DNA from: Jiangella sp. DSM 45060
GTDB lineage: Bacteria; Actinomycetota; Actinomycetes; Jiangellales; Jiangellaceae
Assembly: GCF_900105175.1 (NCBI RefSeq)
Contig: NZ_LT629771.1
Location: 3,915,501 to 3,979,500 of the forward strand
DNA length: 64,000 nucleotides
Reading direction: 5' to 3'
Shown: positions 35,721-44,600 of the stretch, one piece after another
How the letters are laid out: each line of letters opens with the position of its first letter
How positions within the stretch are numbered: position 1 is the stretch's first letter
Program-made: the position numbers and the translations under genes
The notes under the pieces: generated by a model
The model's database searches: none
What the model was told of the DNA's origin: nothing
Seen by the model: the letters and a program-made list of their open reading frames with translations, nothing else

Positions 35721-36622
35721 GCCGGCGTCCCGAGCAGCCCGAGCGTCGTCAGGACCCGGCGCACCTCGTCCGACCCGCCTGGATCGAGCGGAGGCAGCGC
35801 TGTCCCGGCGGTGTCACCGGTGATCCCGAGCTCGGCCAGCGCCGACTTGAGCGAGGTCAGCCAGAACCCGGACCGGTAGAGGGTGCACACGTCGTCCAGC
35901 CGGGCCTGCAGGGTGCCGACCTGCGCGGCGTCACCGCTCAGGCCGGCCCGCACGAGTGCGGTGGCCAGCTCCGGGACGACGTTGGCGATCCCGGGCACGG
36001 CGCCGTCGGCCCCGGCGAGGAGGCTGCGCCCGATGAGCGCCTCGGCGCCCTGAAACACCCGGAGCCCGGCGGCGCGGGCGGTCTGCGCCAGAGCGGCGTA
36101 GACGTCCCAGCTCCCGGACGACTCCTTGAGCGCCACGACAGCATCGATCGCGCCGATCTCGCGCAGCGCCCGCGGCGTGATCGGGTGGTGCGTCAGGTGC
36201 GGGATGTTGTAGACGACGAGCGGCAGGCTGGTCGCCTCGGCCACCGCGGTGACGTGGCGGATCACGGCGCCGTCGGTCTCGGCGTCGAAGTACATGGGCG
36301 CCATCACAACCAGTGCCTCCACCCCGAGCTGCTCGAGGCCCACAGCGGCGCGCACGGCCCGCTCGGTGCTCGTCTCGCCGACGCCCGCGAGCACCGGGAC
36401 GGCCCCGGCCACCGCGTCGACGTAGGCCGTGGTGATCGCCGCGGCGACGTCCGGTTCCAGGGTCGGGCCCTCGCCGCAGGATCCGAGCACGAAGACGCCG
36501 GTGGCGCCGCCGCCGACGACATGGGCCGCGAGGCGTCGCACGGCGTCGATGTCCGGCCGGTGCTCGGCGGTCAGGGGCGAGACGACCGGGGGGATCATCC
36601 CCGACAGCTGCTGCGGATTCAT
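35717..36622 (-). CDS. DapA-family aldolase (dihydrodipicolinate synthase-like)
   Basis: A 301-residue class I aldolase. Lys166 in VVALKESSG forms the Schiff base, Tyr138 is in VVYNIPHLT, and the pyruvate-binding loop is GSCGEGPTL (residues 48-56) in place of the GTTGE of DapA. It is catabolic by context: it lies between a sugar ABC transporter and two flavoproteins. Likely reactions are retro-aldol cleavage of a 2-keto-3-deoxy sugar acid to pyruvate and an aldehyde, or dehydration as in KDG-type enzymes. It differs from the NanA-like aldolase of the first locus, so the two loci probably handle different acids. ATG 36622 follows AGAAGGG. Confidence 0.85.
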   Translation of the reverse strand: MNPQQLSGMIPPVVSPLTAEHRPDIDAVRRLAAHVVGGGATGVFVLGSCGEGPTLEPDVAAAITTAYVDAVAGAVPVLAGVGETSTERAVRAAVGLEQLGVEALVVMAPMYFDAETDGAVIRHVTAVAEATSLPLVVYNIPHLTHHPITPRALREIGAIDAVVALKESSGSWDVYAALAQTARAAGLRVFQGAEALIGRSLLAGADGAVPGIANVVPELATALVRAGLSGDAAQVGTLQARLDDVCTLYRSGFWLTSLKSALAELGITGDTAGTALPPLDPGGSDEVRRVLTTLGLLGTPA

Positions 36623-36645
36623 GACGGCCCTTCTGATCGTTGCGG

Positions 36646-37482
36646 TCACGCCTTCACCGCGCCGGCGGTGAGGCTTCCGATGAACTGGCGCTGCATGACG
36701 AGCAGGCAGAGGATGAGCGGCACGATCGAGATGACGGTGCCGGCGGTGATCGCGCCCCACGGCGACTGCTCGACGATGCCGAAGTTGAGCTGCGAATGCA
36801 GGAAGGCCAGCCCGATCGGCATGGTGAACTGGTCCGAGTTCGTGAGCATGACCAGCGGCAGCAGGTACGCGTTCCACGCGTTCAGGAACAGCAGCAGGCC
36901 GGCCGCGCCGAGCCCCGGGCGGACCAGCGGCACGGCGACGGTCCAGAACAGCCGGAACTCGCCGCTGCCGTCCAGCCGGGCCGCGTCGAACAGCTCCTCG
37001 GGCAGTTGCGAGAAGTACTGCCGCAGCAGGAACAGCACCAGCGCGTTGGCCGCGAGCGGCAGGATCACCGCCGCCCAGGTGTTGAGCAGGCCGAACTGGC
37101 GCATGATGGTGAACTGCGGCAGCACCAGGGCGTACTCGGGAATCGCCAGACTCGCCAGGACCATCCCGAACAGCACCGAGCGCCCCCGGAACCGGTAGCG
37201 GGCGAACCCGAACCCGGCCAGCGCGGCGACCGTCACACCCAGCAGCGTCGTGAGCAGCGCGATGCCGAAGGTGTTGAGCAACCACCGCGGGATCTGCGTG
37301 TCGAAGGCGGCGACGTAGTTGTCGAGCGTCACGACCGACGGGATCAGCGCCACCTCACCGAGCCGGGTGCTCGGCTTGAGCGAGGAGATGAGCAGCCAGT
37401 ACAGCGGGAACGCCGTCACCACCACGATCAGCCCGACGACGGCGCCGCGCCCCAGCCGTTGCGCGATTGCTCCGCTAGACAC
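36646..37482 (-). CDS. Sugar ABC transporter permease (MalG/CUT1 type)
   Basis: A 278-residue permease with six helices. The LYWLLISSLKPSTRL opening is typical of MalG-type subunits, and the EAA loop reads EELFDAARLDGSGEFRLFW. GTG 37482 is preferred because GAGGAG lies eight bases before it; two codons upstream of it overlap the ribosome site. It overlaps the end of the partner permease gene by eight bases. Together with that permease and the family 1 binding protein it forms a carbohydrate importer. No ATPase gene is in the operon. Confidence 0.9.
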   Translation of the reverse strand: MSSGAIAQRLGRGAVVGLIVVVTAFPLYWLLISSLKPSTRLGEVALIPSVVTLDNYVAAFDTQIPRWLLNTFGIALLTTLLGVTVAALAGFGFARYRFRGRSVLFGMVLASLAIPEYALVLPQFTIMRQFGLLNTWAAVILPLAANALVLFLLRQYFSQLPEELFDAARLDGSGEFRLFWTVAVPLVRPGLGAAGLLLFLNAWNAYLLPLVMLTNSDQFTMPIGLAFLHSQLNFGIVEQSPWGAITAGTVISIVPLILCLLVMQRQFIGSLTAGAVKA

Positions 37483-38368
37483 GGTCATCACTCCTCAGCA
37501 GGCGGCTCGCGACGGCGGTGCTGACGATGATCGCGACCGCCAGCAGCACGGAGGCGGCCGCGCCCTTGCCGAGGTCGAACTGTTCGAACGAGGCCCCGAA
37601 GATGTACATGACGGCGGTGAGCGTCGACCTGGCCGGCCCGCCGTCAGTGAGCACCTGGACCTCCGCGAACAGCTCCCACGCCGCGATGCTCGACGCGACG
37701 AGGACGAACAGCGTCACCGGCTTCAGCAGTGGGAACGTCACGTGCCGGAAGCGCTGCCAGGCACCGGCGCCGTCGAGCTGCGCGGCCTCGTAGTACTCGT
37801 CCGGGATCGACTGCAGACCGGCGTAGAGGATGACCGCGTAGTAGCCCAGCACCCGCCAGATGCGCAGCGCGATGATCGACCAAGGCGCCAGGTCGGCGTC
37901 GGTGAGGAACGGGACCGGGCCGACACCCACCAGGTCGAGTACGCCGTTCACGAACCCGACCCGTTCGTTGTAGAGCAGGTCGAAGACGAGCGCGACGGCG
38001 ATCAACGACATGGTGATCGGTGCGAAGATCACCACCTGCACGAAGTTCGCCGTCTGCCGGCGCAGCTGCTTGAGCAGCACGGCGACGAACAGGCACAACG
38101 GGAGCAGGGCCAGCAGGAACCCGACCAGCATGTAGAGCGTGTTGCCCATGGCCTGCCCGAACAGCGGGTCGTCCAGGACGGTCGTGAACTTGTCGAGCCC
38201 GGCGAACTCCGGCGACTGACCGAGCGGCCAGTCCACGAACGCGATGCCGAGCGCCAGCAGTACCGACCCCGCGCCGAACGGGATGAACAGCACGAAGAAC
38301 GGCGCGATGAACAGGTACGGCGCCGAGGCCGGGTACTTGCGGGCGCCGCGGCGGGCGGTCGCGGTCAC
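37475..38368 (-). CDS. Sugar ABC transporter permease (MalF/CUT1 type)
   Basis: A 297-residue permease with six hydrophobic segments. The basic N-terminus and YPASAPYLFIAPFFVLFIPF first helix are those of MalF/UgpA-type subunits, and the EAA loop is DEYYEAAQLDGAGAWQRFR. GTG 38368 overlaps the stop of the binding-protein gene by four bases. It works with the MalG-type subunit encoded just downstream. Confidence 0.92.
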   Translation of the reverse strand: MTATARRGARKYPASAPYLFIAPFFVLFIPFGAGSVLLALGIAFVDWPLGQSPEFAGLDKFTTVLDDPLFGQAMGNTLYMLVGFLLALLPLCLFVAVLLKQLRRQTANFVQVVIFAPITMSLIAVALVFDLLYNERVGFVNGVLDLVGVGPVPFLTDADLAPWSIIALRIWRVLGYYAVILYAGLQSIPDEYYEAAQLDGAGAWQRFRHVTFPLLKPVTLFVLVASSIAAWELFAEVQVLTDGGPARSTLTAVMYIFGASFEQFDLGKGAAASVLLAVAIIVSTAVASRLLRSDDRV

Positions 38369-39630
38369 AGTGCGCTGAGCTCCGCGACGATCTGCTCCAC
38401 GGCTTCCTCGGGGCTCAGGTCGCCGGCGTAGGCCTGGTCGACGGCCGCGGTGATCGCCGCCTCGGTCTCCGGCCAGTGGAAGAAATGGAACGGCGGGTAG
38501 GGCACGGACGCCAGCTCTTGACGGACGTTCTGGCCGCCGAAGTACGGGTCCTCGACGTCGAGGTCGATCTCCTCCGCGGCCCGTTGGTACGAGACCAGGC
38601 CGAGGGTGTCGGCCTGCGCCTGAAGTCCCTCGGGGGTGAGCCACCACATGATGAAGTCGCGCGCCCCCTGCGGGTTGTCGGCGCCGTCGAGCCCGGCGTA
38701 GAGGCTGCCGCCGAAGACGCCCGTGCGCTGCTCCTCGCCCGCGGCCCAGGTCGGCCAGGTCACGAGCTGCCACTGTCCGGACTGCTCCGGCACGTTCTCC
38801 TGCAGGCTGGTGCTGCCGACGCCGAAGTTCATGGTCCAGCCGACGATCTCCTGGTTGCGGATCGCGTCCCAGTAGGTCGCGTCGGTCCACACGCCGTGGT
38901 AGACGAGGCCCTCCTGGTCGAGACCGACCATGAACTCGAGCGTCTGTGTCGCGAGGTCCTCGTCGACGGCCAGTTCGCCGTTCTCGTCCCACCAGGTGCC
39001 GCCGCGCGAGTTGTAGAACGCGTTGAACATGTTGGCGCCGTTGGTCGCCGGTGGCTGCACGAACAGGTACTGCGTCCCGCCGGACGCCGTCTCGAGCTCG
39101 CGCGCAACGGCGACGACGTCGTCCCACGTGGGGTTCTCGGGGATGGCGAGGCCGTGCTCGGCGAGGGCCGCCTGGTTCACCCAGAGGCCCATGTTGCCCG
39201 GTCCCATCGTGAACGAGTTGATCTCGCCGTTGCCGCCGACCAGGATGCCGTCGGCGAAGTCGTCCTCCATCGGGCCGAGTTCCTCGGACAGGTCCAGGAA
39301 CTGGCCGGTGGAGAACAGCCCACCCGACTCGCGCAGCGGGAGCTGGACGACGTCCGGCAGGTCGTCGCCACCCTGCAGGGCGACGACGAGGCGCTGGGTC
39401 ACGTCGGCGATCGGTATCTCCACGACCTCGACGTCGTACTGCGGGAACGCGGCGGTGAAGCCGTCCTCGATGACCGGGGGCGCGGAGCTGGAGAAGACCC
39501 AGATCTCCAGTTCGCCGGTGCTCCCCTCGTCGCCGGTCGACCCGGCGTCGTCGGAACCGCACGCGGTCAGGACGACGGCGACCGCGGCGACGCCGCACAC
39601 GACGGCCTTACGTTTCCAGGCGCGGTTCAT
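38365..39630 (-). CDS. Extracellular sugar-binding lipoprotein (SBP family 1)
   Basis: A 421-residue lipoprotein with a Sec signal and lipobox VLTAC near residue 24. The body has the family 1 layout, including the DLPDVVQLP hinge region and a TWPTWAAGEE segment before the second lobe. It should capture an oligosaccharide or monosaccharide at the cell surface for the CUT1 permeases encoded next. It lies 45 bases after the regulator gene in the same direction. The transporter class differs from the Opp-type importer of the first locus, so a different ligand is expected. Confidence 0.92.
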   Translation of the reverse strand: MNRAWKRKAVVCGVAAVAVVLTACGSDDAGSTGDEGSTGELEIWVFSSSAPPVIEDGFTAAFPQYDVEVVEIPIADVTQRLVVALQGGDDLPDVVQLPLRESGGLFSTGQFLDLSEELGPMEDDFADGILVGGNGEINSFTMGPGNMGLWVNQAALAEHGLAIPENPTWDDVVAVARELETASGGTQYLFVQPPATNGANMFNAFYNSRGGTWWDENGELAVDEDLATQTLEFMVGLDQEGLVYHGVWTDATYWDAIRNQEIVGWTMNFGVGSTSLQENVPEQSGQWQLVTWPTWAAGEEQRTGVFGGSLYAGLDGADNPQGARDFIMWWLTPEGLQAQADTLGLVSYQRAAEEIDLDVEDPYFGGQNVRQELASVPYPPFHFFHWPETEAAITAAVDQAYAGDLSPEEAVEQIVAELSAL

Positions 39631-39675
39631 CGCTCCTCCTTGAGCTGAGAATCAGAACGAAAGGGCGCAGCGGTT

Positions 39676-40335
39676 CTAGAGCCGCGTGCGGATGTTCTCG
39701 AAGTGGCGGTACATCGCCTCGACCTCGCCGCTCTGCGCGGCGACCGCGTCGACGATGTCCAAATGCATCCGAGCGAGCTCCGCCGGAGTGGACGGCTCGG
39801 CGACCGTCGCACGATGCAGCCGGTGGAACATCTCCCAGAACAGATCGATCACCTGGCTGACGAGCGGGTTGTCCAGGGGTTCGTACAGGCGGCGGTGGAA
39901 CCGCCGGTCCAGGGCCGCGTGCTCGTCGGGCGTGCAACCCTCGGCGCCCATGGCCGTCGCGATGCCGCGCAACTCCTCGACATCGCGACGCCGGATCCAC
40001 TCCGACGCGCGGGCGATGAGCCCCTCCTCGAGGGCGGCGCGGAGCTCGAGGAGGTTCAGCAGGTCGCGCCCCTCGACCTGGAAGGCGTACGGCAGGTTCT
40101 CGAGGATCGGCGCGAACGAGAAGGGTTCGACGTAGGTTCCGCCACCGTGGCGGGTGCGCACGACACCGACGGTCTCGAGGCCCTTGATGGCCTCACGCAG
40201 CGACAACCGGCCCACGCCGAACACCTCGGCCAGTTCCGCCTCGGGAGGCAGCTGATCGCCTGCGCGCAGTCCGTGCTCGGCGATGTAGGCACGCAGCTTG
40301 AGCTGCGTTTCGCGGTACTTGGGCAGTGCGGACAT
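39676..40335 (-). CDS. FadR-subfamily GntR transcriptional regulator, second locus
   Basis: A 219-residue regulator: winged helix-turn-helix (residues 8-75, with EAELAEVFGVGRLSLREAI and the wing RHGGGTYVEPF) and an FCD domain (about 90-210). It resembles the regulator at 29619 but sits in front of a transporter operon on the same strand. ATG 40335 is chosen because the family N-terminus starts there; longer in-frame versions run into the promoter. Two TCWGATGARTC operators lie 50-95 bases upstream, one over its own -35 and one over the divergent promoter of the Asp-box gene. It probably represses both directions and releases on a sugar-acid intermediate. Confidence 0.9.
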   Translation of the reverse strand: MSALPKYRETQLKLRAYIAEHGLRAGDQLPPEAELAEVFGVGRLSLREAIKGLETVGVVRTRHGGGTYVEPFSFAPILENLPYAFQVEGRDLLNLLELRAALEEGLIARASEWIRRRDVEELRGIATAMGAEGCTPDEHAALDRRFHRRLYEPLDNPLVSQVIDLFWEMFHRLHRATVAEPSTPAELARMHLDIVDAVAAQSGEVEAMYRHFENIRTRL

Positions 40336-40369
40336 GACGCGCCTTCGGGTCTCGTGACGGGACAACTGA

Positions 40370-40398
40370 AGACTAGGGCAAGTGCTCTGATGAATCAA
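40370..40398 (-). promoter_or_regulatory. Promoter of the second-locus regulator/transporter operon
   Basis: Minus-strand -35 TTGATT (40398-40393), a 17-base spacer and -10 TAGTCT (40375-40370). The -35 and first part of the spacer are covered by the operator at 40386-40397. The predicted operon runs from the gntR-type gene to the FAD oxidoreductase ending at 32594. Confidence 0.6.
40386..40397. promoter_or_regulatory. Candidate operator O1 of the second locus
   Basis: TCTGATGAATCA; TGAT-GA-ATCA is an exact short dyad. It overlaps the -35 of the regulator/transporter operon. The same TCTGATGAATC is found before the GH42-like gene at 45591. Confidence 0.6.
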
Positions 40399-40412
40399 CC
40401 CCAGTCACTGTA

Positions 40413-40442
40413 TTGATCAGATGAGTCGCTCGCTCATATGAT
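40413..40442 (+). promoter_or_regulatory. Promoter of the Asp-box protein gene
   Basis: -35 TTGATC (40413-40418), an 18-base spacer and -10 TATGAT (40437-40442), divergent from the regulator promoter. Operator O2 overlaps the -35 and spacer. Confidence 0.6.
40417..40427. promoter_or_regulatory. Candidate operator O2 of the second locus
   Basis: TCAGATGAGTC, which matches the 11-base core TCTGATGAATC of O1 at nine positions. It covers the -35/spacer of the promoter that reads toward the Asp-box gene. Confidence 0.5.
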
Positions 40443-40535
40443 GTCTGCGCCCTGTGAGCGCTCGATCCAACGACGATCGGCCCCGAGACGCGGTGAACAT
40501 CGCCGGCGTGCGGCGGGGCTCAGAAGGGATTCACC

Positions 40536-41591
40536 ATGAAGCGACGGAGCTTCCTCACCGGAGCGGCGGCCGGCATCGGCGCCGTGCTCCTCCCGGATGT
40601 CACGCGTCCCCTGCGTGCCCGGGCCCAGACAGGCGGGATGTTCGAGGACGTCGGCCAGATCTCCGCGGGTCACCACCAACTGCCCACGATCATCGCGACC
40701 GGGCCCGACGCCCTGACGATGGTGGCGCAGAGCCGGTACCCGGTCGCGGCGGGCGTGAACGTCGACAAGGGCGCCGCCGACATCGTCACCTTCCGGAGCC
40801 TGGACGGCGGCCGCACCTGGTCGCCGGGCGCGCCCGTCCACGAAGCCGGCGGGGCCGACGGCGACTGCGGGTACGCGAGTGTCGTGACGATGATCGGCAG
40901 ACGCCTCACGGCCCTCTACACGGTCGGCCCGCAGAACTGGGAGCCGGCCGACCTCGTCGTGCACTGCCGCACGAGCGACGACGGCGGCCTGACCTGGTCC
41001 GAGGTGTCGCACCCGTCCGTCACCAGCGATCACGCCAACGGCCTGCCCACCAACGGCGGCAAGGGCTTCACCCTGGCGACCGGCCGGATCGTCCTCCCGG
41101 GCCGGATGTGCGTGCTCTACAGCGACGACCGCGGCCGGAGCTGGACCGCGACACCCGAGTTCGCCGAGACCGTCGAGACGAAGACCCAGCCCGCCAGGGA
41201 TGGCCTGACCGCCCTCGTCCCGTGGCGGACGCGCGACAAGATCGGCCGCATGGGGCGGGTGCGGCTCGGGCACGAGTACGCCTATCGCGGGACCGTGGTC
41301 CACGACTTCGGCGCGGACACCAACCTCGGCTTCGTCCGCTACGACTACCGCACCCTGCTGATGTCGGTCACCCGGTCCAACCAGCTCTACATTCGCCGCA
41401 GCGTCGACGAGGGCCGCACGTGGATCGACGAGAAGAACATCACGGCGAGCGCGCCGAGCGCCCGCTACTCCGACATCGCCGTGACCGGCGACGGCGCCAT
41501 CGTCGTCGGCTACATGAGCAACCGCCGTGTCGTCGCCAACGCCGCGCCGCTGCATGTCGTCCGCCTCGACCTCGACTGGCTGACGAGCTGA
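40536..41591 (+). CDS. Tat-exported Asp-box (BNR) propeller protein, sialidase-fold
   Basis: A 351-residue protein with a Tat signal (KRRSFLTGAAAG). The mature chain is a compact propeller with four Asp boxes: RSLDGGRTWS, TSDDGGLTWS, YSDDRGRSWT and RSVDEGRTWI. Unlike the three GH33-type proteins in the first locus it has no FRIP-like Arg motif after the leader (the first strand reads HHQLPTIIATG) and no LamG domain. It may therefore act on a different sugar or be non-catalytic. AGAAGGG precedes ATG 40536. It is transcribed alone, divergent from the regulator, and ends at a strong bidirectional terminator. Annotating it simply as sialidase would overstate the evidence. Confidence 0.75.
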   Translation: MKRRSFLTGAAAGIGAVLLPDVTRPLRARAQTGGMFEDVGQISAGHHQLPTIIATGPDALTMVAQSRYPVAAGVNVDKGAADIVTFRSLDGGRTWSPGAPVHEAGGADGDCGYASVVTMIGRRLTALYTVGPQNWEPADLVVHCRTSDDGGLTWSEVSHPSVTSDHANGLPTNGGKGFTLATGRIVLPGRMCVLYSDDRGRSWTATPEFAETVETKTQPARDGLTALVPWRTRDKIGRMGRVRLGHEYAYRGTVVHDFGADTNLGFVRYDYRTLLMSVTRSNQLYIRRSVDEGRTWIDEKNITASAPSARYSDIAVTGDGAIVVGYMSNRRVVANAAPLHVVRLDLDWLTS

Positions 41592-41607
41592 CCCGAGCCC
41601 GCTGCAC

Positions 41608-41646
41608 CCGAGGGGTGGCCCCACTCGCCGTGGAGCCACCCCTCGG
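41608..41646. terminator. Bidirectional hairpin terminator
   Basis: A perfect 12-base stem, CCGAGGGGTGGC (41608-41619) with GCCACCCCTCGG (41635-41646), and a 15-base loop. It lies in the 62-base gap between the convergent Asp-box and GH106-like genes and can serve both. Confidence 0.8.
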
Positions 41647-41653
41647 CGTCAGT

Positions 41654-44600
41654 TCACCGGGCGACAGAGAGCTCGCTGATCTGCACGTTGCGCGCCGGGC
41701 GGATCGGGTCCCAGGTGTCGGTGATCCACAGCCGCAGATACCGCGCGGTGACCGGGGCGAACGACGTGGTGCCGCCGGTGGCGGGATGGTCGGCGACGGC
41801 GACGGTCCGCCAGGACACGCCGTCGTCCGACACGTCGATGGTGTAGTCGCGCGGGCCGAGGTGGGTCGCCCCATCGGCTCGTCCGGCGACGGTCACCGAA
41901 CCGAACGTGACCGGCGCGCCGAAGTCCAGCCCGAACGTGGACGGGTTCGCCTCGGTCGGCCCCAGCCCGGCCGTCTTCCCCCAGGACGCGTAGTACGACG
42001 CCGGCGATCCGTCCACCGCCAGGTGCTCGGGGAAGCGGTCCTGGGCGGTGGTGGTCTCGGGCAGGATCCTCGGGAACCGCGTGAGCTGGGAGTTGAGCGC
42101 GAGGTTCGCCGAATGGGTCAGGGTCAGGTTCTCCGTCGCCTCCAGGCCGTTGCCGGCGCGCGCTGTCACGGCGAGGGTGCTCGTGCCCGAGGCGAGACCG
42201 GTGTTGCGCACCGCGACGGGAACCGTCACCGAGCCGCCGGCCGGAATGGACGTGGCCGCCGGAGCGGTCGCGGCGATGCCGTCCGCTCCGGTCGCGGTCA
42301 GCGTGGCGCTGACCGGACGGTCGGAGGCGTTGGTCACCAGCAGCTCGGCCTCGTTGTACCCGCCGTCGGCGACCGGCAGCGAACGCTGCTGCGCCTCGAG
42401 CGTGAGCACCGGCGCCGCGGCGGCATACGGCTCGATGGTGACGGGGCCGAGCAGCCCGTAGCGCATCCGGTCCCGGTCCCCGGCGTCGACGCCGGGAGCG
42501 ATCCGGACGGCGTTGAGCAGGGTCGACGCGGCCCGCACTGTGATCGTGTTGACGCCGGGGCGCAGCCGGTCGCCGACGTCGATGTGCCTCAGGTCCAGCT
42601 GGTCGATCGGCGGCAGTTCCTCGCCGTTGACGCTCACGCGGACCGTGTCGACGACGGTGCCGAGATCGAGGCGGGCGCCGGTGACGCCGTCCCAGCCGGC
42701 GTCGAGCCGGAACTCGGCGCTGTAGGTGCCGATGCCCGAGACGTCGGCGAGGTCCGGGCCGAGCTCGGACCACGCCGGCAGCGCGCCGTCCGCGGTGGCC
42801 GTGACCTCCACCGGTCCGATCGCCGTGTGCGCCGTGTCGCCGGGCAGGCCGCTCGGGCCGGGCGTCCAACTGTCCACGCTGAGCGACCAGTCCGTGAGCC
42901 GCAACGGCTCCGGGGCGGCGCCGGAGGACGCCGCTGGCACCTCGTCGCTCGGCGCGGGGCCGCGGAAGGTGGCGTCGCGGCGCGGCGTGACGGCGATGAC
43001 CTCGGCGTCGTGGCCGGCCAGCCGCACGTGGACGGTGACGGTGCCCGGACCCTCTTGGTAGTCCGAGATCGGGGTGATCTCGCCCGTCCACGTGTCGAGG
43101 CGGTACGGCGTGCCCTGCCCGGCCAGCGTCACGGTCTGCGACGTCGCGGTCGAGTGATGGTTGAACAAGTAGTAGTAGTCGACGCCTTCGGCGCGGCGGC
43201 GGACGTCGAGGATCGCGTCGGACGGCGTCGTGTGCGCGGCGGCCGCCTCGACACCCGCGCGCTCGAGTGCCGCGGGCAGCTCACTCTCATCGTCGACGCG
43301 TGTGACGCCGGGCTGGCGGAGCAGCTCGGCGATGACGGCGCGCAGCCGGACGTCCTGGTCGGGCCGGTACCCGGGGGTCGTGGCAGGCAGGTCGCCCAGG
43401 ATCACCACCGGGAGTCCCCGGCGGACGAATCGCAGGATGCTGTGCGCGGCGTCCAGCGGCATCGTCGTCTGGTCGTTGAGCAGCAGGGCGTTGTAGGCCG
43501 AGGCGTCGGGGAACAGCACGCCGTCGCGGACCTTCGCGTCCTCGAGCCGCAACTGCGCCGGGCTGACGTACTCGTAGGTGTAGCCGGCCGCGGCGAGCGC
43601 GGACGAGCTGGGGATCAGGGTGTCCGACGTCAGGCCGGTCAGGCCGAGACCGAGGTCATGGCGGTAGACGGCCAGGTCGAACGCCGGCTTTCCCTGGCGC
43701 AGCACCAGCTGCATGCGGGCCAGGTGGTCGTTGACCTGCCGGTAGTCGGCCCAGCTGGGGTCGCCCTTGGCGCCGAACGCCGCCGAGTAGGAGTCGTTGC
43801 CGCCATAGCTCATGCCCGGCCACAGCGTCTGCTCGCCATGGCCGGCCACGCCGCGGCTGAGATAGGGGAAGCCGTGCCAGACGATCTGGTTGACGCCGCC
43901 GGCGTAGCCCCGGTAGACCGCCTGCAGGTTGGACCGGTCGGTCGCCTCCCCCACGGTGGCCCCCCAGACGTGTCCCCGGAACGCGCAGCACTCGTCGGAG
44001 ACGACGGGCGCGCCGGACAGGTGCGCGCCGGAGGCGACGACCTTGTAGTTCTGCACGTTGCTGTGGGCGCTGTCGTTGCGGCCGAAGGCCAGCGACTCCC
44101 CCTCCGGGACGTCGACGTGGCCGGCCGCCTCGGAGCTGTCGATGGCTTCGCCGTAGGGCTGGACCCGGGTCTTCAGGTCGCGCCCGTGGGCCCAGTCGCG
44201 CAGTACGTCGAGCCGGTTGTCGATGTAGAGGTCGCTCAGGGTCTGCCGGTAGTCGTGGCGCACCCGGTCGCCCACGCCGCCGGCGAAGTCGAAGAACGGC
44301 TCCCCCGGGAATCGTCCGGGCAGGCCGCCCTGTGCGCCGGCGCCGGCCAGCGCCGGCAGGAGCTCGATCGGCGAGTAGCCCCGGCGCGTGGTCCATTCGT
44401 CGACGAAGCCCGTCGTCCACTTCTGCCCGCCCAGCTCCAGCGAGTCCTCGAAGAGCTCGGCGGTGCCCATCTCGTCCAGCAACGACCGGACGGCCGGGGT
44501 CAGGATGGCGTCGTCGTAGAAGTCGGTGCTCGCCCTGGCGCCGGCCTCGCTCAACGTGTCGAGCGAGTAGTTGTCGACGGTGGCGGTGTAACCGGACAAC

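Noticed and set aside
41592-41653. A small gene between the Asp-box and GH106-like genes
   Set aside because: The gap is almost entirely the 12-base stem terminator.
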